Counted from the first letter of the stretch, positions 47,580 through 59,906 are shown. The stretch is 64,000 bases of DNA from Camelus bactrianus (GCF_048773025.1 NC_133562.1:23913001-23977000); one strand, 5' to 3'. Numbers and translations: made by a program. The notes: generated from the sequence alone by a model not told the origin.

Positions 47580-47998
47580 TCAGTGTGGCTTCACCGCAGC
47601 AGGCGGAACGCCGCGGACCCGGCGGAGCGGGAAATAGAGACAGCTGCCTTCATGCTGGAGCGTGGATGCTGCAGCCCAGCTGCGTTCACCTGCAAATCTC
47701 GGCTCGCGGGCGTAGTCACCCTGTGCCTTTGACAAGCTACGCGACCAGGCCAGTCTTCTCCTTTATCAGATGGGAACACTGCTTACGTGCTGTATCTTGA
47801 GGTCCTCTGTGCTCCCAGGAGCAGGCCGTGTGCGGGGCAGACACCGTATCCTCCTGGCTCTGCGGGAGCAGCCTCTGCCCCAGGAGAGGACTGTGCCCCA
47901 GGCTCAGAGGGCTGCTGCCCCGCCCGTATTTCTACCCCCTTGGCCACCAGTGGGCTCAGTCTGCTCTGCAGGGTACCCGTGAATGTGCTGTGCACAAA

Positions 47999-48028
47999 TG
48001 TGTATGTGTGCGTGTGTGTGTGTGTGCA
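47999..48028. repeat. (TG)n microsatellite
   Basis: Interrupted TG repeat, TGTGTATGTGTGCGTGTGTG and onward. Confidence 0.8.
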
Positions 48029-48573
48029 TCTGAGGCCTTGCACCCTCAAACCCCTGCTGGGTAGTGACTATGTGGGTCCCCAGCGACAGGCACCACGAAG
48101 TGTAAGGGCCTCCTGCTCCTCAGCGGCCCGCAGGCTCACCAGGGACCCCAGGGGTTCCCTGCTACTGGGCTGGGGTTTGGCGGGGTGTCAGGAAGGTTCG
48201 CAGAGCCGGCACCTCGCAACGACCAGGGGGCTGCAAGGTGAAGCCACATTAGCTTCGCCTTAGAGAAAGTGGGCAGTGCCTTTGCAGAAGCGGGTTGGAA
48301 ACTGCAAACTCACATCAGCTCCTGGGGTAGGCACGCTGCTGCCCTGCCCGCGGGCCCGTTCCTGTGATGCCGTCGCCAAGTGGGAGCGAAAGATCGTGGA
48401 AGGAAGGCTTGAGGGAGGAACACAAAATGGGAACTGTGGTTGTGCCAGAGTGGATTTCCTTTTTTCTCCCTTTTTTCGTAATTTTCAGAATTGGCCATGA
48501 TGCTAAGATCTTTTATATGAAGGGAAATGTCTGCTGGTAGGTGCCTCGCGGCCGGGTCTGCGCAGGGACCGGG

Positions 48574-48592
48574 TGGCCAGCAGGGGGAGCGC
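48574..48592 (+). promoter_or_regulatory. CTCF-type motif, plus orientation
   Basis: TGGCCAGCAGGGGGAGCGC matches the CTCF core at 13 of 14 positions. It lies at the left edge of a G-rich minisatellite, about 1 kb from the oppositely oriented motif at 47,566. The two point away from each other. Confidence 0.55.
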
Positions 48593-48599
48593 GCCATCC

Positions 48600-48935
48600 G
48601 GGACTCGTAAGGGGCGGAGGAGGTGGGGGGAGGGAATCTCTGCGCAGGAGGCGGGGCCGGGGGCGGGGGTGAATGCGGGGAGGGGCGGGGGTCCTCAGAC
48701 AGCCAGGAGGGGTGACCGTGGGGTGGGCGGGGTCTGCACAGGAGGCGGGGCCTAGAGGCAAGGGCAAGGGGGACACAGCGGAGAGGGGCGGGGTCCCGGC
48801 GCAGGAAGTGGGGCCTGGAGAGGGAGTCTGCGTGTTGGACACGGGGGTCGGTGGGGGAAAACCGCGGGGAGGGCGGGGGTCCGCAGACCGCCCTTGGGGC
48901 CTGGGGGCGGGGGTCTGTGCGTGGGATGCGAGTCA
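48600..48935 (+). repeat. GC-rich minisatellite, degenerate
   Basis: The module GCGCAGGAGGCGGGGCC recurs in altered form near 48,638, 48,731, 48,796 and 48,912, separated by G-rich spacers with GGGGCGGGG GC boxes and GGGGAGGGGCGG blocks. Units are irregular (about 65-115 bp). The CpG density could make this part of a CpG island (about 48,540-49,330), but I find no first exon with a convincing donor. Confidence 0.55.
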
Positions 48936-49339
48936 GGCGCGGAGGAAGCCGCCCCGCCCTGCAGGGTCTGTTGGCCCGGGCCAGGGGCTCCCGCAGGGTC
49001 CCCAGGGCTGGGGAGGTGGGATGCGCTGGGGAGGGAGAGGTGTGTATCCGGGATAGAGGGGGCCCCAGGGGCTAGCCCGAACCCCGCGGGAACCCACCCG
49101 AGGCGGGGAGGGGGCAGGGTCCTCCGGGGGGGCGTCCTCGGGCCGGACACGTGGCAGTGCTTTGCATGACCGCCCGGTAAGGATACCACCCCGCGCGGTC
49201 CTGGGGGGCGCGGACCCCTCCTGCCGGGCTCCTCCCCAGCGCTGGGAACAAGAGGGACCGGGGTTTAAGAAGAGAACTGTGAGGGAGCGCCCTGAGCGCG
49301 GGGGCCGCGTGGCTGTGACGCTGTAGGGCGCTCGCTGCG

Positions 49340-51075
49340 CCGGGAGACTTCCTCTTTGGCGGAGGTCGTTTGTTGGGACCCACAGCTGAGCTTTCTGGGC
49401 ACAGAGGCCGGATGCGGGTTGAATGTCAAACAACCAGCAGACTTCCTGGCATTTCTGAGCATCGGGATGGAGGGGAAAAAGGAGGGGAGGGGGGAGGGGG
49501 AGGGCCCACCTGCCCTTTCAGAGCATCCAGGGTCGCAGGTTCCAGATGTCCTGAGACAGTGGCCTTTTCCACGCTAAGGACGGGCCACCATGGATTTGCA
49601 AGTTTTGTATCAGGCACCACCAAGTCCCCGAAAGGTTGAAACAAGCAGCCTTCCCACGGGTCTCAGAGCTGCGAGTCTGCGATCAGGGTGTCGGCAGGGC
49701 TGGTTTCTCCCCAGGCTTCCTCCCGAGGCTTGCGGAGGGCTGCCCTCTCTGTATGCATCTCTGCTGTCGCCCTTCTTATAAGGGTGCCAGCCCCACCCGT
49801 GCGATCTCACGTAACCTTAATCACCTCCTTAGAGGCCCTGTATCCAAGTACAGTCCCACTGGGGGCCCGGATTTCTCCCTATGAATTTAGGGGGCATCCA
49901 GCAGTGGGGTGCCTGCTGACCTGAGAAAAGCCCAGTGTCCTTGCAGTGGGAGGGAGGGGCTTCCGAGTGGAAGGAAGCTGGAGAGGTGGGACAGCCCAGA
50001 GCCCACCTGCAGAGCATGGGGACTCCCCAGGGCGTGGTACCCAATGGCTGGTAACCATCAGCCGGGGGCCCCAGGGTCTCTCTGGGGCCAGAGCACCGTG
50101 TGCACCTGCCAGGCAACGGCCAGAGGCAGCCTGTGCTGTGTCTTCACGTGGCTGCAGGAACCACCTCCTCACCATTGTCAACTGGAGCAGGGACCGTGGT
50201 TCCCCAGCAGCTTTTCAAGGACTTTGCCCAATGTCCTGAGGCCTTGTGGGAAACCAGGCCTCTCCTCCCTTCCTTTTTTGTAAACAAAGAAATTGCCAGC
50301 ATGGAAACTGCATCTCCCTTGTTCTTCCTTCAAAGGGCGATGATAACCTGGGTCATCCATCATTTTTATTTCTGAAGGATGGACGTGCCTGCTCCACTGG
50401 CCCTGGAACTTTCCTCCCCCTCAGCCGTTGGCTCTGGCCTCTCCCGATGTTTATTTCAACCTCACGATTAAAGAAAAATGTTAAGTGTGCAACAGCTCTT
50501 TTCCAAATGCTGGAAAGATCTGGAACCAGGCAGTCCCTTGGGAGAAGCTTCAAAAAGGGGAAAAAAAAAAAAACCCACGTTTACAAATAACACACTTGGA
50601 AATAACAGATCATCTCGGTTTGGGACACATGCAACTTTCCTAGACTTTTTTTTTTTTTTTTAACGAGGATCTTCTGAAAATCAACAGAAAGAGGTCAACC
50701 GTAATAACAATTTCAGAATAACCATTAGAAACCAAACAAAGAAAAACATCTGGAGATGATAAATAGGAAGCTGTGACAATCTGTATAAGGGTCATTTCCT
50801 AAAAGTGACTGAGCAGGTACAGAAGTGCAACCGCAGAGCTCTCCCGTGTCCTCACAGGTGCCCAATTAACAGAATTTTAGTGCAGGATTTTAGAGGGAGA
50901 TTTGTTGCCTGTTATGGCTGCATCGTTTCATTAAACTGCGACAGCCCAGGAAGACCGGGTGTTCTAGCCTTGCTGATAGGGAAGTGCAGGAATTCCCCCG
51001 AATTGCAGGGGTGGTGGGTCTGAGACGGGAAGGGGGCAGGGCACAGCTATTCAAGGACCGCTACTGCAATTAACG
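49340..51075. other. No gene seen; possible ancient repeat and A-rich tracts
   Basis: At 49,755-49,905, CTTCTTATAAGGGTGCC, TCACCTCCTTAGAGGCCCTG and ATGAATTTAGGGGGCA resemble a common ancient mammalian interspersed repeat that I cannot assign to a class. Poly(A) at 50,560-50,573 and poly(T) at 50,645-50,661 may be retroposon tails. Nothing else is recognised. Confidence 0.45.
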
Positions 51076-51079
51076 TCAA

Positions 51080-51578
51080 ACTGATGGAAGATTCAACCCC
51101 CAGGAGGCATTGGGGCTCAAGGTGGTGGGAGATTTGCCCTCTAGGAGACCTTGAGCTTCATTATACGCCCACTGTAATATATCAGCATGGTGAATAACAC
51201 GCCCACAGGCACCATGGAGGACCCGAGGCTATCCACAGAAGGTCAAAGTGTGGGAAAAGGCCAACTTCCTGGGAATCCCAGCCCCTGCCCCAAGCTAGTT
51301 ACACTGGTCCTTCTACTTCTTTGCATATGAAGCCACCAAGCCCATAAAAATGGGCAACACTGCCCCTCACGGCCTCTGTCTCTGTTTGGAGACGGCCGGC
51401 ACTCTGTCTATGGAGTGTGCACCTACTTTTACTCTAACCTGAGCCCCCAACCCCCACACCTCATGGCCTTTCTCTTGCCTTTCGATGTATCTCTCTGAAT
51501 AAATCTACCTTTACTCAATGGTGGCTCACTCCTGAGTTCTTTCCTGCACGAAGCCAAGGACCCACACTTGGCGGGGCA
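51080..51578 (+). mobile_element. Solo LTR of a class I-like endogenous retrovirus (fossil)
   Basis: About 0.5 kb with LTR parts in order: an upstream U3-like segment, a TATA-like CATAAAAATGGG near 51,341, AATAAA at 51,498-51,503, and a gammaretrovirus-style end CACTTGGCGGGGCA at 51,578. No internal viral region adjoins it, so it is probably a recombination product. The left end is uncertain. Moderately old. Confidence 0.6.
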
Positions 51579-53020
51579 TGTCCCAGGGGCTCCACCGAGA
51601 CCAGGGACATGGCCCCCCTCACACCCCACGTCTGTTTTTCCTGCATCAGTTCCACAGCTCTTTGGAATCCGTCTCTCTTGGCTGCCAAGCAGGTGTCTCC
51701 CAGCTGTGCTGCTCTGGCGGGCCAGGCCTTACCAAGCAGGTCACATGCTGAGGGGGTACCTTTGGGCTCTGTGACTCATGAAAGGGGGCACTTGGGGGCT
51801 GGTGACGCTCCTCCCTGGGGACCTGGGAGGCGGGCTGTTGTGACGGGGAATATGTAAATGAGACACAGGCAAGGAGGCTGAGCCGTTTCCCACAGTCCAC
51901 CACGCATCCCTCTGTCTCTTCTATCCCAGGGTATTAGCTTTTCCAGGGGAGAGGGCAAAGGAGCGGTAACTCAACCCTTCACCATCAAAGTGCCCACATG
52001 CACGTCCCCAGCCCAGCTGGGAAAGACTGCTCAGATGCCTTCAGTCTGACAAACCCAAGACAGACCCTGGTGGCCCTGTAACCAGAGCACCCCTCCGGAA
52101 TTGCTGTGGGCGGGACGGCCCTCACGTGGTCAGACACCAGCATCCCCGTGGCAGCTCACTCAGGTCTCCTCCAAGCGGCCACTCCCTTGGGGAAACCTGT
52201 GTCTCAAGAAATGGCTTCGTGCTGATGGCTGTCGTGGAACCAAAGGGTGTGAGGTGCCGGGGGCAGAGCAGAGGACGCCAGGGATAGCGTGTCCTTAGGG
52301 TGTCCCCAGGTCCGTCAGCAGATGGGGGAAGGAGGGGTGGTGGGGGCACGGGGCCCTGAGCGATTTTCATTTCAGCGCTCAAGGAATGTGACCTCACAGG
52401 GTTGGGGATTTGGAGAAACACAATAACTGACGCCGGGGGGTTAGAAATAAGAAAGAAAGACGGACATCTTATCTTCTGTGTGCACAATTCTGACTCAGAA
52501 GCCTCAGCCTCATTGCGCCCCAGGGGACAATTTTTTGTGGGGAGAGAGCAGCCCTTGTAATCAAAGCCAATGGCATCAGAGCTGCAGCAAAAGCACAGGG
52601 CAGAGCACAGAAAGCTGTCTGCAACACGTCCCAGCGGGAGCTCTCCCGGGCCCCCCCCTCCGGCCTGCGGTTTTGCCCTCTTGCACCATCTGTCTCTCCG
52701 AGGCCTCTGCACCTCTCCCCAGCAACACTTACAGGCCGTTCGATCTTAGCAGCAGCCACTTTGCTTGGCCACAAATATACCTCGATGCTTTCAGAGTCCC
52801 ATGAGAAAAGTGGCTGACCTGGGGGTTCCAGGGATGACTCACCCTGGGGTGTGGATAAGCACCGAGGACCAGTGAAATCACAGGGGTTGAGGAGAGCCAC
52901 GGGGTGGGGGAGAAGAGGGAGGGACGGGAATGGAAGACAATGCCCACTGGTCCAGAAATACAAAACTTCTGAAAGTATGCATTAATAATGAACTTAAAAT
53001 TTTTTTTTTAACTTTGGTTT
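51579..53020. other. No gene seen
   Basis: Unique-looking DNA. Longer open frames (for example on the minus strand at 52,122-52,712 and 52,469-52,963) overlap one another and show no domain; I regard them as chance. Confidence 0.5.
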
Positions 53021-53023
53021 TTA

Positions 53024-53141
53024 AATTTTTTTGAGGGGGTTGTTTTTGAGGGAGAAGTAATTAAGTTTATTTCTTTATTTTAATAGAGGCAGGGGGGATT
53101 GACCCAGGACCTCATGCATGCTAGGCCTGTGCCCAACCCAC
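53024..53141 (-). mobile_element. Camelid Vic-1-type tRNA-derived SINE, minus strand
   Basis: The reverse complement reads TAGCATGCATGAGGTCCTGG, GTCAATCCCCC, then TAAAATAAAGAAATAAAC and TTAATTACTTCTCCCTC. This is the B-box-bearing tRNA-like part and tail of the camelid SINE. The A-box end is degraded or truncated near 53,141. It is the best taxonomic marker in the window. Confidence 0.85.
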
Positions 53142-53394
53142 CTCGAATTTCTGAAATGCCAGCATATCTCCTGGTCTCCTTAGAAAAGGCTGGAAGGGGT
53201 GACTTCCCAAACACCATGAACAGGAACGTCTCGGGATCGTCTGCTGGGGGTGACGCGTCCCTCACCCGCCCACGGAACCTGACGCCGGGCTTGGAGACTG
53301 CTGCGAATTTAGCCCTGTGCTCACAGAATTGCCATCAGACAGAGTCCGCAGAGCGTGTCCTCCGTGACCTTGCCTTTGGCAGTTGTTCTGGGCA

Positions 53395-53740
53395 GAGTCT
53401 TGTCCACCCCTCCTCCAAGTTCATACGTCCAAGTCGTAACCTCCTGGACCTCAGCATGTGACTGTATTTGGAGGCAGGATCCTTAAAGAGGTAACTAAGG
53501 GGAAGTGGACCCTGAATCCCACGGGACTGGTGTCCTTGTAAGCACAGGAGCTCAGGATAGAAGGAGACCCTGTGAGGACGCGGGGAGGAGTCGGCATCTG
53601 CAGCCAAGGAGAGAGGCCGTGGGAGACACCGGCCCTGCCATGCCAGCACCTCTCGGACTGCAGCCTCCCAGGCACTAAGGCACACAGCCCTCTGTGGCGT
53701 TTCTTACAGCAGCCCAGCAAACTCACACAGCAACATAAGG
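53395..53740 (+). mobile_element. MLT1-type ERVL-MaLR LTR (fossil)
   Basis: The phrase order AAGTTCATACGTCCAAGTC, GTGACTGTATTTGGAGGCAG, CTAAGGGGAAGTGG, GGACTGGTGTCCTTGTAAG, CTGTGAGGACGCGG and CAGCAGCCCAGCAAACTCAC matches MLT1 LTRs. Strongly diverged; an ancient mammal-wide insertion. Confidence 0.7.
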
Positions 53741-54009
53741 TTGTTAAGAGCCCTTGGCGAGAGGTCTGCTTTTGAAAGCGAGTGCCCCTAAAACCCAGTC
53801 CCTCTGCCGAGTCTATGATTAAGCCCTCTGCCCAAACCTCACACCCTTTCTTTCCCTGAACCCATTCCCCAAAAGACTGAGGGGTATCAAAGAAAAGGGC
53901 GTGGAAACTACATACAGGGCCCTGGGACCCTGCCCTTTGATGTGAGAGGCTTCTGCTTCAGTTTTCCAGGCCCCCCCTGAGTCTCAAAAGGCTGCTCAGC
54001 AGTGAATGA

Positions 54010-54450
54010 CTAGGAAGCGAGAAGATGCAGAAACAAGGACTATTTGTTGGGAAGGAAACTGGTAACAATCCAGACTATAAACTGGCCACACAGCCGAGTC
54101 ACCAAACTCCCAGTTCCCTGAAGATACAGATAAAGGTCTGGCCCACAGCCCCAAGGTGTTTTTGCAGGAAACAGACCCCCGACCAGAGGAAAACTGCTGG
54201 CAACAGGCACGTGCAGCCCGGACCACCTGAGGCCAGAAGGCTGGCTGGTGATGCTTGAGACTGGACCTCGGTGCCAACCTGAGAACTGCGCCCAAGATGA
54301 TCACGCCCCCTCGGGCCCTCCTAACCCCTTCCCTGAACCCCGTCGGGAAGTCGGGGTGCCCCTCCCCGCTGGGCGTCTGCGGCACACGCTGCCTTTTCCT
54401 GCACCACAACCCGGGTCAGGAGACAGGCTTCCCTGCGCGCAGGCATGGTG
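54010..54450 (+). mobile_element. Possible ERV LTR fossil
   Basis: Phrases such as CAGGAAACAGACCCCCGACC, AAGGCTGGCTGGTGATGC and CTTCCCTGAACCCCGTCGGG have the feel of a class I LTR U3, but I cannot name the family or set its ends. It could equally be unique DNA. Confidence 0.25.
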
Positions 54451-55390
54451 ATGCTTGGATGGGGCTGGGGGTGATGAGAGGTCACGGGGAATCAAGGGGA
54501 TTCCTCGCCTCGTGGCTGTTTATACAGGTTGGAAGAGGAGGGAGGGGACCTATTCCTGGAGCTTGGCCCCACCTGCTCTCTCTCTCTTTCACCAAATAGG
54601 ATATTCTTGGTACGTCTTTTGTACCCTCAGCTCCTCGTGAGGGGCCCAGTCTAGGTCCTGACCAGGCGTCTTGAAGGTTCCAGGAAGTGGCCTCGATGTC
54701 GGTCCAGGGGCCTCTGTGTCTGGCGCTCACAGGCTCAGCAAGCTCTTCAGGGCTGGGGAGGGCCTCGGGTCAATCACGTCTGCACGAGTCCTGGGGTCAT
54801 CGTGGCCACAGCCTCACTCGCCCAGTTGCCCGCCCAGGACTGGATGAGAGGACACAGCTCGCGGTGAGGCCGCCCCCAGGAACCTCCTGCAGGCTCCCCG
54901 CCTCCCCTGTGGGGCCTGCCACGCCCTGCCCCCCACCCCGGGCCATGAACATGGATGGATGGGAGTTCAGGTCTCAGCTCCTTCCTCGGGGACTCAGACC
55001 AGAGGACACCCGTGTCAGCAAGAATGCAATCTTGCTGGTTCAGGATCCCCTCTGCGTGGCCAAGATCTGGAACGTTCTGGAAAAAAGATGCCCATGCTGA
55101 GGGCTCTGGAAGGGCCAACACGAGAGGGGCCGAGTGGGGCAGGTAACTTGCAGGAGACGGTGGGGCAGGCAGGACTTTCAAGCAGGGACCTCGGATCCAA
55201 AGGGCTCAGGGTTTCTGGGCAGGCACGTTATCCAGGCAAGTGCTGTGGAGGTGCTGGTGCAGGAACAGCCGAGTTTGGCATCCTCCCGGAACCCCCCTGA
55301 GAAACGCTGCCTCAGCCAGGCCACCTCCATCGTGGTCTCTTAGCCGGCGGGTTTCAAAGCTACGCTTTGCCTATTCCCAGGGGATGTAAA
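54451..55390. other. No gene seen
   Basis: No exon, RNA gene or transposon recognised. Confidence 0.5.
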
Positions 55391-56125
55391 TCTGTGACTT
55401 TAGAAGAGCACAAAGTATAAAAGACAGAGCAAATTTAAGGTGAAAAAACATAGAAAACACAAAGGCACCTCCTGCCACCGCTCGCACCCTGCCGAGGGTC
55501 CGAGTGGAGACCCAGCTGCACGGGAAAGAGGCGGACGGCTGGCCTGTGAGAATAAAGGGAAGAAATAAATGCTAAGAGAGGAACGAAAGCATTGTTGAAG
55601 TGAGAAGGCTTTAAAAATTGAGTCCCTGAAAAGAAGACTAAAACACACGATAAAAAGGAAGAAGTGTTTGAACAACAAATTAAAATAAGAATCAGCTATG
55701 CAAACAGGTCCACAGAAGAAGGAAATAGCGAAACAGAAAATGGGCCCAGGAAGACATCATGAAGGGGAACATCGACCAGGAGGCTGCAGAGAAGGGAAGA
55801 CCCCCATGGGGGCTTGAAAAGGAGCTAAATGGGCAGAAAACAACGGAGGCGGGTGAACACGGACAGACCACGGGTCTGCGACTCTCTTCTTTCACAGTCA
55901 AAGAAAAACGGGGCAAAGAGGAAACCCAGCAGACTTGAAGGTTGGGACGGTGGGTGGTGGGAAGGCAGAAGGAGAGCCCTGAAAACCAGCATGAGCAGAG
56001 GCGTGGGATCTCCGGGACAAGGCAGGGTCATGAGGGCGTCAGCGTTTTGCAAACAGAGTAAATATATCCTCCAAGATCAGGAAACAAAAACAAACAAATT
56101 GGAAGGAAAAAAAAACCCCCAGAGT
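55391..56125. other. Purine-rich, A-rich DNA, perhaps a LINE remnant
   Basis: Long plus-strand purine bias with many AGAA and GAAG words, and a poly(A) run at 56,108-56,116. This resembles ancient L1 ORF1/5' material, but I found no diagnostic phrase. No open frame with a recognisable domain. Confidence 0.3.
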
Positions 56126-56529
56126 TGAAAGCCAGCAAGTGTGGGTGGTGGGGCTGTCCTGGGCTTGTCCCTGAGCGGGGACGGCAGGGCGTGGGGCTCG
56201 GAGCAGGGCTGGACCTGCTGAACGAGGCTTGCCCGGGGCTCTCCTGGCCCCTGACACTCGGTGAGTGCCGGTGCTTGTCGGGGAGGGACATCTAGAGCAG
56301 AGGAACACTTTCCACCGTGTTGCTCTGTCCTCCGAGTCTGGGAGCAGTGACGGTGACGTCTCCGCATCAGCCTGCCCAGGCCGGCGGGCTCAGTTACTGG
56401 CTCAGGCTCCCGTCTAGGTGTTGCTGGAAAGGGCTTTCTCCACGTGATAGACATCGCCAATCAACTGAAGTTGACATAAAACAAATGACCCTTCGTAATG
56501 CGGGGGGCGGGGAGTGCTTCATCCATTCA
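56126..56529. other. Unique DNA before the GC-rich satellite
   Basis: No gene recognised. The first satellite monomer words (CAACAAGGAGAGGTGCACCC) begin at about 56,539. Confidence 0.55.
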
Positions 56530-57375
56530 GTTTGACAGGCAACAAGGAGAGGTGCACCCAGTGAAACTGAGGCAGCAGAGGGCGCCCCCAGAACAGGCTG
56601 AAGAGGACACGGGAGGAAACCCACAAGCTTTCCTGGGCAGCCACCGTCCCCCTCTGCCGCCCTCACTGTGGCTGCCCCGCCCCCGCTCCTTTCACCGCCC
56701 ACTGAATGCAGCCGCACCCGCCTCCAGGGAGACAGCCAACAAGGAGATGTGCACCCAGTGAACCTCCAGTAGCAGATGGCGCCCTCAGGGAAGGCTGAGG
56801 GGAACAGGGCAAGAAATCCAAAGGCTTTCCTCGGCAGCCACCGCACCCCGCTTCCCCCCTCTATAGAGCCGCCCAGCCCCTGCCCCTTCCACTGCCTCCA
56901 GGGCGCACCGACTCCGCCTCTCAGGAGGAAGCCAACAATGAGATGTGCACCCAGGGATTCTGGTGTACCACAGGGTGTCCCCAGAGTAGGCTGAGGGACA
57001 CACGGGAGGAAATCCACTTGCTTGCCTGCGCAGACACCCCGCCCCCCACGGTACCGCCCTCTCTACAGCCGCCCCACCCACTCACTCGTCCCCGCCCCCT
57101 GGGGATACCTCGCTAGCATCCCGGTAGCCGGCCTACACCGGGAAGTGCACCCAGTGAACCTGGGGTAGCATAGGGCGCCCGCAGAGCAGGCTGAGGGTGA
57201 CACTGGAGGAAATCCAAAGCTTAACTGCGCCGCCCCCGCCCCGCTACCGCACTCTCTGTAGCCGCCCAGCCCCCGTGCCATACACGGACCCTTGAGCACA
57301 CCGAGCCCTCTTCCAGGGAGCCAGCCAACAAGGAGATATTCACCAAATGAACCTGGGGTAGCAGTGGGAGCCCCA
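56530..57375 (+). repeat. GC-rich ~195-bp satellite, left non-HOR block
   Basis: Monomers anchored on the CAGGCTGA word at about 56,593, 56,791, 56,986 and 57,184. Each has the order: CAACAAGGAGATGTGCACCCAG-like lead (here in parts), GTAGCAGAGGGCGCC, CAGGCTGAGGGG, GGAGGAAATCC, CTTTCCTGGGCAGCC, and a C-rich CCGCCCTCTCTGCAGCCG tail. They differ from each other more than the monomers in the block to the right. The monomer at 57,184 starts like type E and ends like the tail of type A, so it appears to be a recombination junction. Confidence 0.88.
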
Positions 57376-57960
57376 AAGTAGGCTGAGTTGGACAAGGGAA
57401 GAAATCATCAGGGTTGCCTGGCCAGCCCCCATCCTTCGGTGCTGCCCTGTCTGCAAGCGCCACGCCCCCTCCCCAGACCCCGCCCCCTGGCAATACCGCG
57501 CCGGAATCCTGGGAGCCTGCTACACGGGGAAGTGTAGCATGTGAACCTGCAGAAGCAGGGGGCACCCGCAGATCAGGCTGAGGGGGACAAGTCTGGAAAT
57601 ACCCAGGCTTCCGTGCACAGCCCCCATCCATCCCTGCTGCCCTGTCTTCTACCGCCCCGACCCCTTCCCTGACCCCGCCATTGGACATACTGCACCAGCA
57701 TCCCGGGAACCAGCCAACACGGGGAAGTTCACCCAGTGAATCTGGGGTAGCAGAGGGCACCTCCAGAGCAGGCTGAGGGAGAAACGGCAGGAATCCGAAT
57801 CTTACTTGCGCTGACCCCGCCCCTCGCTGCCGCACTCTCTGCAGCCGCCCCTCCCCAGCCCCATAGAGGGACACCTGAGTGCACCGCGCCTGCCTCCAGG
57901 GAGCCAGCCAACAACGAGATGTGCACTCAGTGCACCTCAGGCAGCCGAGGGCGCCCTCAG

Positions 57961-58931
57961 AGCAGGCTGAAGGGGACACGGGAGGAAACCCAAAAGCTTT
58001 CCTGGGCAGCCTTCGCCCCCAGCTGGCGCCCTCTCTGTAACAGCCCCGTCCAAAGCATTTCACCGCCCTCTGAGCGCAGCCAACCCTCCCGCCGGGAGTC
58101 AGCCAACAAGGAGATATTCAGAAAATGAACCTGGGGTAGCACTGGGCGCCCCAGAGCAGGCTGAGTTGGACATTGAAAGAAATCATCACGGTTGCCTGGG
58201 AAGCCCCCATCCTTCGGTGCTGCCCTGTCTGCATCCGCCCTGCCCCCTCCCGCGAACCCGCCCCCTGGGCGAACCGCGCTGGCATCCAGATAGCCAGCCA
58301 ATACGGGGAATTGTATCCAGTGATCCTGGGGCAGCAGTGGGCGCCCCCACAGCAGGCTGAGGGGAACAGCGTAACAAATATACAGGCTTCCGTTTGCATA
58401 CCCCATCATTCGCTGATGCCATGTGTGCAAGCGCCACGCCCCCTCCCTGGACCCCGCCCCCTGGCAATACCGCGCCGGAATCCCGGGAGCCGGATACACG
58501 GGGAAGTGTAGCATGTGAACCTGCAGAAGCAGGGGGCACCCGCAGATCAGGCTGAGGGGGACAAGTCTGGAAATACCCAGGCTTCTGTGGGCAGCCCCCA
58601 CCCATCCCTGCTGCCCTGTCTTCTGCCGCCCCGCCCCCTTCCGCGACCCCGCCCATTGGCCATACTGCGCCGGCATCCCGGGAGCCAGCCAACACGAGGA
58701 AGTTCACCCAGTGAATCTGTGGTAGCAGAGGTCACCACTAGAGCAGGTTGAGGGAGACACGGAAGAAATCCGAATCTTACCTGCGCTGACCCCGCCCCTC
58801 GCTGCCGCACTCTCTGCAGCCACCCCTCCCCCGCCCCATAGACGGACACCTGAGTGCACCGCACCTTCCTCCAGGGAGCCAGCGAATAAGGATATGTGCA
58901 GAGAACCTCAGGCAGCAGAGGGCGCCCTCAG
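57961..58931 (+). repeat. HOR copy 1 (A-B-C-D-E)
   Basis: 971 bp, complete set of five monomers. The A monomer carries GGCGCCCTCTCTGTAACAGC. Confidence 0.9.
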
Positions 58932-59906
58932 AGCAGGCTGAAGGGGACACGGGAGGAAACCCAAAGACTTTCCTGGGCAGCCTTCGCCCCCAGCTGGCGC
59001 CCTCTCAGTAACAGCCCTGTCCAAAGCATTTCACCGCCCCCTGAGCGCAGCCGACCCTCCTGCCGGGAGCCAGCCAACAAGGAAATGTTCACAAAACGAA
59101 CCTGTGGTAGCACTGGGCGCCCTAGAGCAGGCTGAGTAGGACAAGTGAAGAAACCATCAGGGTTGCCTGGGAAGCCCCTATCCTTCTGTGCTACCCTGTC
59201 TGCATCCGCCCTGCCCCCTCCCAAGAACCCGCCCCCTGGGCAAACCGTGCCAGCATGCTGGTAGCCAGCCAATACCGGGAAGTGTACACAGTGAACCTGG
59301 GGTAGCAGTGGGAGCCCCTACAGTATGCTGAGGGGGACAGTGGAAGAAATATACAGGCTTCCGTTGGCATCCCCCATCCTTCGCTGATGCCATGTCTGCA
59401 AGCGCCACGCCCCCTCACCGGACCCCGCCCCCTGGCAATACCGCGCCGGAATCCTGGGAGCCAGATACACGGGGAAGTGTAGCACGTGAACCTGCGGTAG
59501 CATGGGGCACCCGTATAGCAGGCTGAGGGGGACACGTTTGGAAATACCCGGGTTTCCGTGGGCAGCCCCCATCCATCCCTGCTGCCATGTCTACTGCTGC
59601 CTTGCCCTCTTCCCCGACCCCGCCCATTGGCCATACTGCGCCAGCATCCCAGGAGCCAGCCAACACGGGGAACTTCACCCAGTGAATCTGGGGTAGCAGA
59701 GCGCGCCTCCAGAGCAGGCTGAGGGAGACACGGCAGGAATCCGAATCTCACCTGCGCTGACCCCGCCCCTCGCTGCCGCACTCTCTGCAGCCGCCCCTCC
59801 CCAGCCCCATAGAGGGACACCTGAGTGCACCGTGCCTGCCTCCAGGGAGCCAGCTCACAAGGAGTTGTGCACCCAGTGAAGCTCAGGCAGCCGAGGGCGC
59901 CCTCAG
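58932..59906 (+). repeat. HOR copy 2 (A-B-C-D-E)
   Basis: 975 bp, complete. The preceding monomer boundary has the intact CTCF-like GCAGCAGAGGGCGC at 58,912-58,925. Confidence 0.9.

Larger units (their letters stand above)
47141..48540. other. No gene seen; contains one CTCF motif and one TG repeat
   Basis: Unique-looking DNA with no recognisable exon or transposon besides the sites listed separately. Confidence 0.5.

Noticed and set aside
48513-49189. CpG-rich stretch as the promoter and first exon of another gene
   Set aside because: The sequence is a degenerate G-rich minisatellite. I found no CCAAT/NRF1-type layout, no convincing donor and no coding start.
53024-53141. Functional tRNA gene
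   Set aside because: The tRNA-like words belong to a SINE with a long A/T-rich tail. No complete cloverleaf can be drawn, and the A-box half is degraded.
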